Source of the DNA: Candidatus Zixiibacteriota bacterium
GTDB taxonomy: Bacteria > Zixibacteria > MSB-5A5 > SM1-73
Length of the DNA: 7,375 bases
Reading direction: 5' to 3'
Assembly (NCBI GenBank): GCA_029933635.1
Contig: JAOZNS010000130.1
Coordinates: 1 to 7,375 of the forward strand
The position numbers and the translations under genes are program-made. Positions 1 through 5,598 of the stretch are shown here, piece after piece. Below the pieces are notes generated by a model that ran no database searches, was not told the DNA's origin, and saw nothing but the letters and a program-made list of their open reading frames with translations. Each line of letters starts with the position of its first letter. Positions within the stretch are counted from its first letter, which is position 1.

Positions 1-184
1 CCAGAAAAAATGGGGATAAAGATCCTAACATGATCACCACCGAGAGGATGGTGAGGAAAAGACTTAAGGTGGTGAAATAGATCAAAATCCAGATGAAAAA
101 CAAAAAGATGATCACCAGGGCTGAAACCTTCGCATTTCTTTTTACCGGATGGCTTGACCATTTAAGAACTTCTTGCTGATTCAT
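1..184 (-). CDS. Membrane protein of unknown function, N-terminal part (runs off the window)
   Basis: The frame opens at ATG (184-182) and stays open to the window edge, giving 61 residues that begin MNQQEVLKWSSHPVKRN. The start is preceded by AAGGATGGG, a plausible ribosome binding site. No other ATG, GTG or TTG lies in frame between this one and the upstream stop near 274. A polar N-terminus of about 20 residues ends in a basic PVKRNAK patch. It is followed by about 40 strongly hydrophobic residues (VSALVIIFLFFIWILIY, then TLSLFLTILSVVIMLGS), which look like two closely spaced transmembrane helices ending in LSPFFL. The basic patch before the first helix suggests a cytoplasmic N-terminus. 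I have an impression of similar small membrane proteins with a W-x-x-HP N-terminus and an LSPFFLPT-like end of the hairpin, but I cannot name a family. It overlaps the end of the doubtful upstream ORF by 23 nt and is the last gene visible in the minus-strand run. Confidence 0.6.
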   Translation of the reverse strand, partial: MNQQEVLKWSSHPVKRNAKVSALVIIFLFFIWILIYFTTLSLFLTILSVVIMLGSLSPFFL

Positions 185-347
185 CCCATCCTTCAGTGAC
201 CAATATATTAGAGATCGAGTTGTCCGTCCAAGTTCTACCTTCCCCCAAATTGTCCGCCTGAATCCTTTCGTTTAGCAGATTGCTTGGTAAGAATTCAATA
301 AATCCAGGGGTTACCCTCTTCCTCCAATGACCGAAAATAAGATTCAT
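162..347 (-). CDS. Doubtful small ORF with ATGA overlap, unknown function (61 aa)
   Basis: This 61-residue frame starts MNLIFGHWRKRVTPG. Its ATG overlaps the stop of the preceding gene as ATGA, the classical arrangement for coupled translation, and AGGA lies 4 nt upstream. It would fill the 160-nt gap between the 75-aa gene and the membrane protein. Against it: it has no recognisable domain, its last 23 nt overlap the start of the membrane protein, and its composition (hydrophilic, rich in N, S, R and W) gives no sign of a fold. The -strand frame that carries the membrane protein is also open through part of this region (back to about 271), so a frame change between the two cannot be excluded. 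I regard it as possibly real because of the overlap and RBS only. Confidence 0.35.
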   Translation of the reverse strand: MNLIFGHWRKRVTPGFIEFLPSNLLNERIQADNLGEGRTWTDNSISNILVTEGWDESARSS

Positions 348-571
348 TTGTTCCTGAGCAGATCCCCGGGCAAACGATATCTTTCTTTTCTGGTCTGCTC
401 TATTTCGGAAACCAGCTCCTCTGGCTTGAGTATCTTTTTTTTGACCAGAAGACGGACCAGAGCCTCTTGAGCTAAATTATTGGAGATGCAGAGCTCCTCG
501 AAGGTAACCTCTCTTTCTTTCTCACCAATCACTATCTTCAGAGCAACTCTTCTGTCCTTTTGTTCCGTCAA
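344..571 (-). CDS. Small protein of unknown function (75 aa, TTG start)
   Basis: I place the start at TTG (571-569) because AAAGGAAA lies at good spacing before it and the protein then begins cleanly as M-TEQKDRRVALKIVIGEKEREVT. An in-frame ATG at 625 would add 18 residues (MGLYLSCGLHL...) but has no obvious RBS. The protein is short and highly charged. Residues 9-22 look like a beta hairpin (ALKIVIGEKEREVT). They are followed by helices (FEELCISNNLAQEALVRLLVKKKIL, then KPEELVSEIEQTRKERY). The second half resembles the common 'LV-KKGI-L-EEL-EI' two-helix pattern of small regulatory or scaffold-like proteins, but I do not recognise a family. It lies downstream of the TPR/solute-binding gene in the same direction (76 nt away with the TTG start, 22 nt with the ATG) and its stop overlaps the next small ORF. 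Confidence 0.6.
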   Translation of the reverse strand: MTEQKDRRVALKIVIGEKEREVTFEELCISNNLAQEALVRLLVKKKILKPEELVSEIEQTRKERYRLPGDLLRNK

Positions 572-647
572 TTTATTTCCTTTGCTTAAGGCTAAGTGTA
601 AACCACAGGATAAATATAAGCCCAATCCCGTGAATTTTCAACCAGTT

Positions 648-2420
648 TCAGTTCACCTTTATCAGTTGTTCATTTGTTAGCTTGTAGATGGGTATGTAAA
701 TGTTCTCTCCTTGTGGATTAAAACGAACCTTCCCCCATTCACCTTTGAAATCGGTTGTCTCAATAAGGGCCTCTCTTATCCTTTTTGAAGAGGTTGCATT
801 TTCGAAAATGGAAAGCAGAAGCTCCATACACTCATAACCCTGCATTGAAACTAAATCCGGTTTCTCTCCGAACTCCTGAGAGTAAAGCTCAAAAAGATGT
901 CTCCTTTGGAGATTGTTATCCTGGGCAAGCATGTCGGAGGAAAAGATTATCTCGCGGCCAAGATTTCGGGCAAACTCCAATATCTGTTCACTACCACACC
1001 CTCCTGTTACGATGATGGTGGCAAACAGGTTAAGATTAACTATGCGGGAGAGAATATCGTAGATTTTGTTCTGATTAGCTGAAATGAAGATTCCATCTAT
1101 CCACACTGGGATTTCATCAAAAAATGAATCTTCCTCCTGGGATATTGAGCTTAGAGGGTATCCCAAAAGCTTGCTTTTTATTTCCATGAAATAAGGCGAA
1201 AAATCCCTGACATCCGGAGGATAATATTTGATCGCCATTATCTGCCCCCCCAGTTTTTCAACCGTCCTTTTAAAGCTTAAAGCCTCCGATCGGGTTTGCT
1301 TTTCCTCCGGCACCAACATAACAAATTCGGAAAGCTTCAGGTTATGCAGAACAAATTCTGCTAAACTTTCTCCTTTGGTCTGAGGCGAAGGAGAAAGCTG
1401 GAACACAAAATCTCCCAAAGAAGCCAGTCCCTTTTTGGAGGCGGTGGGAGTGATCAAGGGAGTGTTGAAACACTCCGCCACCATCGCTGCTCCCACCACA
1501 CATACGCTTCTTAAGGGTCCGATCACGCAAGCTACAGTATCTTTTTCGATAAGCTCACGACAAAGCTGGGCCGCTCTCACGAAATCTCCCCGGGTATCTT
1601 TCACCTTTAGCTTGATTTTGGCTTGAGCAGAGGGGTAGGAGGCTAAAGCCAGTTTGATCCCGTTTAATAAGCTATTTCCATAAGAGGAGAACTCCCCACT
1701 TAAAGGAACCAATACCCCCACCTGATGAGGTTTGTGAAGTGACCTGGAAGCATCCTCCAGAAGAAGAGAAACCTCTTTGATCTCCTCCCCGCGAGGAAAA
1801 TTATCCCGATAATAGGTCAAGGTATTAATGGCTTCAACATAATTGCCACTTTCAAAGCTTCTTTTCCCCAACCAAAAAAAAATGAGAGGAGCAACCTTTC
1901 TGTCTTTATTCTCCCGGGCAAGCTCCTTCAGTTCCTTTGGGGAAAGCCATTTTTCCAACAAAGGCTCAAGCGATCTTCGAATCAGAAGCTTCAACTGTTT
2001 TGTTCTGGCTTTTTGATAAGCATAGATGAAATTCTGGGCAGATTCAGATGTGTTTCCTTGAAGATAGGCAATGTTGCCCAGCATGAAATAACAGGCAGGT
2101 ATGAAACTGCTTTGCGGAAATTGATGGATGAAGTTTCTGAATTTTTTTTCTGCCGAGGAGAGATCCTTCAGATGATATTCACACTTGGCGATCATTAGCT
2201 GAAAGTAGGAAAATCTGCTATCGGCGGGAAAAGATTCGGAAAGGCTAATGAAGATGTCCTCTGCCTTGGCGTAATTTTTTTCAAAATAGCTTTTTTCTGC
2301 TTCCTCTAATTTCTCCTCCAATTGGCTGGGGCTGAGCCTCTGCGACCAAACCAGGGTGTAAGACCAGAGAAAAACTGCCAAAAGCCCGCAAACTGACAAA
2401 AGAATCAACTTTTTGTTCAT
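648..2420 (-). CDS. Exported TPR-repeat plus periplasmic-binding-protein (LivJ/LpoA-like) fusion
   Basis: This is a 590-residue exported protein. Residues 1-26 form a signal sequence: basic MNKK, a hydrophobic core, and VWSQ before the mature part. No proper lipobox is seen, since C11 sits inside the hydrophobic core after L-S-V. Residues about 30-225 are paired helices of TPR type (EEAEKSYFEKNYAKAEDIF; LSSAEKKFRNFIHQFPQSSFIPACYFMLGNIAYLQGN; FESGNYVEAINTLTYYRDNFP), resembling BamD/YbgF-like repeats. From about 234 the type I periplasmic-binding fold of branched-chain amino-acid receptors starts (VGVLVPLSGEFSSYGNSLLNGIKLA), with KDTRGD, VIGPLRS and TPLITPTAS motifs and a second lobe to the C-terminus. 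This helix-plus-binding-fold layout is like LpoA/LppC, the outer-membrane activator of penicillin-binding protein 1A. No transporter permease or ATPase gene is present nearby, so a sensory, ligand-binding or PBP-activator role is as likely as import. Ligand and partner are unknown. The start ATG has only a weak GGG-type RBS. Confidence 0.85.
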   Translation of the reverse strand: MNKKLILLSVCGLLAVFLWSYTLVWSQRLSPSQLEEKLEEAEKSYFEKNYAKAEDIFISLSESFPADSRFSYFQLMIAKCEYHLKDLSSAEKKFRNFIHQFPQSSFIPACYFMLGNIAYLQGNTSESAQNFIYAYQKARTKQLKLLIRRSLEPLLEKWLSPKELKELARENKDRKVAPLIFFWLGKRSFESGNYVEAINTLTYYRDNFPRGEEIKEVSLLLEDASRSLHKPHQVGVLVPLSGEFSSYGNSLLNGIKLALASYPSAQAKIKLKVKDTRGDFVRAAQLCRELIEKDTVACVIGPLRSVCVVGAAMVAECFNTPLITPTASKKGLASLGDFVFQLSPSPQTKGESLAEFVLHNLKLSEFVMLVPEEKQTRSEALSFKRTVEKLGGQIMAIKYYPPDVRDFSPYFMEIKSKLLGYPLSSISQEEDSFFDEIPVWIDGIFISANQNKIYDILSRIVNLNLFATIIVTGGCGSEQILEFARNLGREIIFSSDMLAQDNNLQRRHLFELYSQEFGEKPDLVSMQGYECMELLLSIFENATSSKRIREALIETTDFKGEWGKVRFNPQGENIYIPIYKLTNEQLIKVN

Positions 2421-2493
2421 ATCAGCCCATATGCGCTTACTTCTAACTCTTATCTCCCTAAATCAACAGGTGGGGTGGTCTAATTCACAAAGC

Positions 2494-2985
2494 TTACAGG
2501 GAGTATTTCCCAAAATCCTCCGGATTGATTCTTCTCAATCTCTCCTTCAAGGATTCCGGGTCGCTCAGATCTGGAGTCTTCTTATCTCCCCTTTTCAACT
2601 GAAATAACTCCTCTGCCACATAAAGAGGGACCTTGGTTTTAAGCGCTAAGGCTATGGAATCGGACGGTCTGGCATCCACTTCAAAAATTGATCCATTCAA
2701 CTCAATGTAGATTTTGGCATAAAAGGTCTGTTCCCTCAGCTCCGTCACCTCAACCTTTTTGACCTTTCCTCCCAAGGTGGTGATCACCGATTTCAAAAGA
2801 TCATGGGTGAGGGGCCTGCGGGAACTGACTTTGGATAGCTCCATGGCGATGGCCAAAGCTTCATAATGTCCAATCCAGATGGGAAGCAATCGATCCGAAG
2901 AATCGGAAGAGGAGAGTATGACCACCGGTGAGTTGGTGACCATATCCAGGGCCAATCCATTCACCTTTGCTTCGATCATGCTCAT
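2494..2985 (-). CDS. DUF151/bifunctional nuclease family protein
   Basis: A 163-residue protein whose length and sequence match the bifunctional nuclease domain family (Pfam BFN_dom, formerly DUF151; the structural prototype is Thermotoga TM0160). Matching blocks are the N-terminal MIEAKVNGLALDMVTNSPVVIL, LLPIWIGHYEALAIAMEL at about 33-50, RPLTHDLLKSVITTLGGKVKKVEV at about 57-80, TFYAKIYIELNG at about 86-97, and the signature EVDARPSDSIALALKTKVPLYVAEE at about 102-126. The charged C-terminal tail (DPESLKERLRRINPEDFGKYSL) is also usual. Plant members have been reported to cut both DNA and RNA; for bacterial members the role is largely untested. GAGGA lies about 7 nt before the ATG, which fixes the start. 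It follows rplI after 73 nt and precedes the exported receptor gene by 73 nt, so it probably shares their transcript. Confidence 0.9.
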   Translation of the reverse strand: MSMIEAKVNGLALDMVTNSPVVILSSSDSSDRLLPIWIGHYEALAIAMELSKVSSRRPLTHDLLKSVITTLGGKVKKVEVTELREQTFYAKIYIELNGSIFEVDARPSDSIALALKTKVPLYVAEELFQLKRGDKKTPDLSDPESLKERLRRINPEDFGKYSL

Positions 2986-2997
2986 TTTTTTCCTCGG

Positions 2998-3015
2998 GTT
3001 TAGACTACCCTAAAC
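2998..3015 (-). promoter_or_regulatory. Small hairpin just upstream of the DUF151 gene RBS
   Basis: On the minus-strand RNA, GTTTAG and CTAAAC form a perfect 6-bp stem with a 6-nt loop. It ends only about 2 nt before the GAGGA ribosome binding site of the DUF151 gene. It could influence translation or mark an RNA-processing point. It has no U-tract after it, so it is not a terminator. A chance hairpin of this size is quite possible. Confidence 0.25.
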
Positions 3016-3052
3016 GATTTGGAGTTTCTTTATACACTTCACCGTTGACTTT

Positions 3053-3095
3053 CAAACCTTAAGTTTCTCGTTTTTTTACCACCCAAACCTTAAGT
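3053..3095. repeat. 12-bp direct repeat across the end of rplI
   Basis: CAAACCTTAAGT occurs at 3053-3064 and again exactly at 3084-3095, 31 nt apart. The first copy spans the rplI stop codon; the second codes for part of the last strand (SLKVW) of L9. It looks like a small local duplication or slippage product. I see no further copies in the window. Confidence 0.6.
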
Positions 3096-3511
3096 GAGGC
3101 AACCACCTCGCCGGAGATTTTAACGGGCACAGTGTAAACACCCAAAGCTTTTATCGGCGCATCCAACATGATCTTATGTCGCTCGATGTCGAATCCTTTC
3201 TCCTTAAGAAGTTCGGCGATGGTTTGAGAGGTGACCGATCCAAAAACCTTGTCCTCCTCCCCTACCATAACCTCAGCGGTGCAGGAGATCTTCTCCAGCT
3301 GAATTTTGAGCCTTTCCTCCTTCCTCTTTCTTTTTAGATCCCTGATCTGCTTCTGTTTCTTTATCTCCTGGATGGATTTTAGGTTTCCCTTGGTGGCGGG
3401 AATGGCTAATTTTCGAGGAAAAAGATAATTTCGTCCATAGCCATCCTTCACCTCCACCACCTCACCGCACTTGCCTAATTTCTCCACATCATCTTTCAGT
3501 ATGACCTTCAC
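3059..3511 (-). CDS. rplI: 50S ribosomal protein L9
   Basis: The 150-residue protein has the normal L9 length and layout. The N-terminal RNA-binding domain starts MKVILKDDVEKLGKCGEVVEVKDGYGRNYLFPRKLA, including the L9 signature G-x2-GYGRNYL-x-P around residues 23-33. A long charged connecting helix (about 42-75, IQEIKKQKQIRDLKRKRKEERLKIQLEK) follows. The C-terminal domain then contains DKVFGSVTSQTIAELLKEKGFDIERHKI and ends in a VPVKISGEVVASLKVWVV strand pair. L9 binds domain V of 23S rRNA at the base of the L1 stalk and helps keep reading frame. The start codon is GTG (3511-3509), with GGGAG 7 nt upstream. It follows rpsR after 166 nt, a gap in which I find no gene and no strong promoter or terminator. 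Confidence 0.98.
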   Translation of the reverse strand: MKVILKDDVEKLGKCGEVVEVKDGYGRNYLFPRKLAIPATKGNLKSIQEIKKQKQIRDLKRKRKEERLKIQLEKISCTAEVMVGEEDKVFGSVTSQTIAELLKEKGFDIERHKIMLDAPIKALGVYTVPVKISGEVVASLKVWVVKKRET

Positions 3512-3677
3512 TTTCTCTCTCCCAACCTTAGCTCCTTTTAAACCACCACATTCCTTACTTAACTCACCATCTGAAATGGTTCGGTTTTAAAGTCTATCTT
3601 CTCTTATTACTTTTTTTACCCTGGTTTATCTTTGAAATTAACCGTCAAGCATCAAAAAAGACCTAATTTGGCTTAAG

Positions 3678-3914
3678 CTACCTATAGATTTCACCGGTGA
3701 AGGGAAGAAGGGCTAAGTGTCTCGCTCTTTTTATGGCTAATGTTAGCCTTCTCTGATGCCAGGCACAGTTTCCGGAGATGCGCCGAGGCACGATCTTTCC
3801 CCTATCGGTGATAAATCTTCTCAACAGCCTTTCATCCTTATAGTCGATCACATCGATCTTGCTTTCACAGAAACGACAGGTTTTTTTTCTTTTCCGTTCG
3901 AACTCGCTTGCCAT
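3678..3914 (-). CDS. rpsR: 30S ribosomal protein S18, zinc-binding type
   Basis: A 78-residue S18 of typical length. After a basic N-terminus the core reads CRFCESKIDVIDYKDERLLRRF, then ITDRGKIVPRRISGNCAWHQR and LTLAIKRARHLALLPF, all diagnostic for S18. Cys13, Cys16, Cys50 and His53 form the C-x2-C ... C-x2-H set of the zinc-ribbon ('C+') version of the protein. This differs from the E. coli form, which lacks the cysteines. S18 pairs with S6 on the platform of the small subunit. GGAG lies about 10 nt before the ATG. It follows rpsF after 98 nt, too short a gap to hold the ssb gene often found between these two. Confidence 0.98.
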   Translation of the reverse strand: MASEFERKRKKTCRFCESKIDVIDYKDERLLRRFITDRGKIVPRRISGNCAWHQRRLTLAIKRARHLALLPFTGEIYR

Positions 3915-4012
3915 AAGTTTGCACTCCAGCTTTTTGATTTTTTATCTTCGCCTCATCGATGATTAAACTTTGAGAATGGCAAAGCTTTAAAGTCGAAGAC
4001 CTGTTTCCAAAG

Positions 4013-4366
4013 TTATTTAGAAACTGAGGCATCTGATTTTGGCTCCCCCTTCTTCTCTTCTACCTCCGGCTTCTTCCTTTCCTCCTCCGAGACCACGGTT
4101 AAATATCTCAAACAGGACTCGTTTAGCTTATATGACCTTTCCAGCATGGAGGGAAGATCCCCAGCACCTTCAAAGTAAATCAGGGTATAATATCCCTGCA
4201 ACTTCTTCTGAATGGGATAAGCGAACTTTTTCAACCCCCATTTTTCGGTCCTAATTATTTTACCCTGGTGGCTGGTGATCAGCTCCTCCACCTTCTCTAT
4301 CTCCTTCTGAATGCTGCGATCATCTAAGGACGGGTCCAACACGAATATGGTTTCATAAACTCTCAA
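4013..4366 (-). CDS. rpsF: 30S ribosomal protein S6
   Basis: A 117-residue S6. The start M-RVYETIFVLDPSLDD, the central EKWGLKKFAYPIQKKLQGYYTLIYFEG and the LERSYKLNESCLRYLTVV segment are the family's three hallmark stretches. The first is the beta-strand opening, the second the G-x-K-x-x-AYPI-K region, and the third the helix and strand that close the ferredoxin-like fold. After residue 92 comes a charged, probably disordered tail (EEERKKPEVEEKKGEPKSD...). The start codon is TTG (4366-4364), supported by a strong GGAGG 7 nt upstream and by the family's N-terminal sequence. S6 forms a heterodimer with S18 on helices 22-23 of 16S rRNA. The 58-nt gap after pth contains two overlapping hairpins that may be a control leader. 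Confidence 0.98.
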   Translation of the reverse strand: MRVYETIFVLDPSLDDRSIQKEIEKVEELITSHQGKIIRTEKWGLKKFAYPIQKKLQGYYTLIYFEGAGDLPSMLERSYKLNESCLRYLTVVSEEERKKPEVEEKKGEPKSDASVSK

Positions 4367-4383
4367 CCTCTCACCTCCAAGTC

Positions 4384-4425
4384 ATCACTTTCTTAACATC
4401 TTGTGATCAAAAAAGCTTTCCGATC
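4384..4425 (-). promoter_or_regulatory. Possible rpsF leader with two mutually exclusive hairpins
   Basis: In the minus-strand RNA between pth and rpsF, GATCGGAAA (4425-4417) can pair with TTTTTGATC (4413-4405), a 9-bp stem including two G-U pairs. The downstream segment ATCAC (4407-4403) can instead pair with GTGAT (4388-4384), ending about 5 nt before the spacer and GGAGG of rpsF. The two stems share bases 4405-4407, so both cannot form fully at once. Autoregulation of this operon by the S6:S18 complex binding a CCG-containing leader is known in bacteria. A CCG is present only at the end of the pth coding sequence (about 4441-4439), and I cannot match the known motif. This is a suggestion only. 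Confidence 0.25.
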
Positions 4426-4991
4426 TAAGCATTAAATCGGCTCATGCTATCTTCTATGCCACAAGTTAACACATTTTCCACCGCAACGCAAGCTAAATCA
4501 ATCATTTCATCGACAATCTTTTTCTCCTCCTCGGAAAAATCGCTTAAGACGAACCTTTCCAGCTCCATCTCCTTTGGTGCCTCCCCGATACCCATCCTCA
4601 GGCGGGCAAAGCAGATGGAGCCAAGATGATAGATGATGGACTTAAGCCCTTTATGCCCTCCGTCGGTTCCTTTCTCCCTGATTCTGATCTTTCCCAGAGG
4701 GAGATTAACGTCATCACATAGGATCAAAAGATTATCATTCGACAAGCCGAAGTGATCCAAAGCCTCCGCCACAGCCTCGCCACTCGAATTCATATAGGTG
4801 AGGGGTTTGAGTAAGAAAACCTCCTTCTGGGTCTTCGATCCAAGCTTGCAGAAAAGATAATCTCCTTGGCCAGGCTTAAAGGTCTTATTGTTCTTTTGGG
4901 CCAGTTGATCCACCACCCTATACCCCAAATTGTGACGAGTGTTTTTATACCTCTCTCCCGGATTCCCTAAACCGACGATCAATCTCAACAT
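4425..4991 (-). CDS. pth: Peptidyl-tRNA hydrolase
   Basis: This enzyme cleaves the ester bond of peptidyl-tRNAs that drop off the ribosome and so recycles tRNA. I use ATG (4991-4989), giving 188 aa (E. coli 194). From this start the catalytic residues fall on the E. coli numbers: Asn10 in GLGNPG, His20 in TRHNLGY, Met67-Asn68 in PLTYMNSSG, Asp93 in CDDVNLPLG and His113 in DGGHKGLKSI. An in-frame TTG at 5000 would add three residues (MAS). Position 114, Asn in E. coli, is Lys here, a substitution I believe is seen in other bacterial Pth proteins. The C-terminus (FVLSDFSEEEKKIVDEMIDLA...) has the usual lid helices. No strong RBS is visible. It is the first gene of the minus-strand run, 62 nt after the -10 box, and pth followed by rpsF is a common bacterial order. 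Confidence 0.97.
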   Translation of the reverse strand: MLRLIVGLGNPGERYKNTRHNLGYRVVDQLAQKNNKTFKPGQGDYLFCKLGSKTQKEVFLLKPLTYMNSSGEAVAEALDHFGLSNDNLLILCDDVNLPLGKIRIREKGTDGGHKGLKSIIYHLGSICFARLRMGIGEAPKEMELERFVLSDFSEEEKKIVDEMIDLACVAVENVLTCGIEDSMSRFNA

Positions 4992-5053
4992 CGAAGCCAA
5001 AATCTATAAATCAACCCTCTTTCTTAAAGTCCACGTTGAGTATACGAAATTTA

Positions 5054-5081
5054 ATAATAGAACGAAACACTTATTTGTCAA
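5054..5081 (-). promoter_or_regulatory. Sigma70-type promoter for the pth-rpsF-rpsR-rplI operon
   Basis: On the minus strand a perfect -35 box TTGACA (5081-5076) is followed, after a 16-nt spacer, by TATTAT (5059-5054), a 5-of-6 match to the -10 consensus. Transcription would start near 5047 and leave a leader of about 56 nt before pth. It is the only strong minus-strand promoter I see upstream of this gene run. Confidence 0.75.
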
Positions 5082-5598
5082 GAAAAAGTTTGAAGCCAAA
5101 GCATATATGCTCATACATATCCAGTGCCATGATCTGCATCATTTGCCTGCTTCACCAAATATTTACATCTCCGGTTGAAATGCATCTGAAACATTCTCTT
5201 GACTTCTGCTAAGCCAATCACCAAATTGTGCTTTGAGAAATCAAGCTGTTTTAACTACATCAGGTCTCCCCTTTCTTTTTAAGGTTTTCCTTAATCCCGG
5301 AAAGGATACACCTTTTGTTTTTCTATGGCCAACCAATTTTAACACACAAATAGGGGCTGTTGCCGAAGTCAGACTGTTGGGCCGGATGAATTCCCGCCCC
5401 TATCGGAGACAATAACTTAACAACCATAGGGCCGGGCATTTAGCCTTGCCAACGTTAGACAACAGCTCCAATATTTACATTACCACCATAATTTTCTTCC
5501 TCTCCATAAAAACCTTGCTTTCTACCATCCTAGAAGTATATCTTTTATTGAAGAACAGTTCGATTAAAAACCCCAAAACAGATCGGAGGGAATTACCC
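5082..5598. other. Gene-free region between the two divergent gene groups
   Basis: About 500 nt separate the pth promoter from the nitroreductase start, and no frame here reads like a protein. It holds short palindromic elements: GCATATATGC (5101-5110), ATGAT-CTGC-ATCAT (5129-5142), and TTAAGG-TTTT-CCTTAA (5279-5294). It also holds an inverted repeat at 5350-5403 that is listed separately. A weak plus-strand promoter candidate, TTGCTT (5515-5520), 16 nt, TATATC (5537-5542), lies about 57 nt before the nitroreductase ATG, but its -35 box is poor. The open frame that runs upstream from the nitroreductase start to 5446 lacks an RBS and is not protein-like. Confidence 0.6.
5350..5403. repeat. 8-bp inverted repeat bounding a 38-nt centre, possible small repeat unit
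   Basis: ATAGGGGC (5350-5357) and GCCCCTAT (5396-5403) are perfect inverted copies. The enclosed segment is more GC-rich than the flanks and contains GGGC (5379-5382) that can also pair with GCCC (5396-5399). Just downstream (about 5429-5450) lies an imperfect GGCCGGGC...AGCC hairpin. Short GC-rich units ending in AGGGGC/GCCCCT are frequent as dispersed intergenic repeats in many bacterial genomes. Only one copy is in this window, so repeat status is inferred. Confidence 0.35.

Noticed and set aside
785..1530. Several open frames of 60-76 codons opposite or out of frame with the receptor gene
   Set aside because: They are shadows of a 590-aa coding frame with clear domain structure, and they lack domains of their own.
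3512..3677. Internal promoter or terminator between rpsR and rplI
   Set aside because: A TTGACG occurs on the minus strand but no -10 box is at the right distance. A short ACCAT-CTGAA-ATGGT hairpin (3566-3580) has no U-run.
5446..5598. Extension of the nitroreductase upstream to an ATG at 5446
   Set aside because: The extra 51 codons have no RBS at their start and read like non-coding AT-rich DNA. The ATG at 5599 has a strong GGAGGG and begins a textbook signal sequence.
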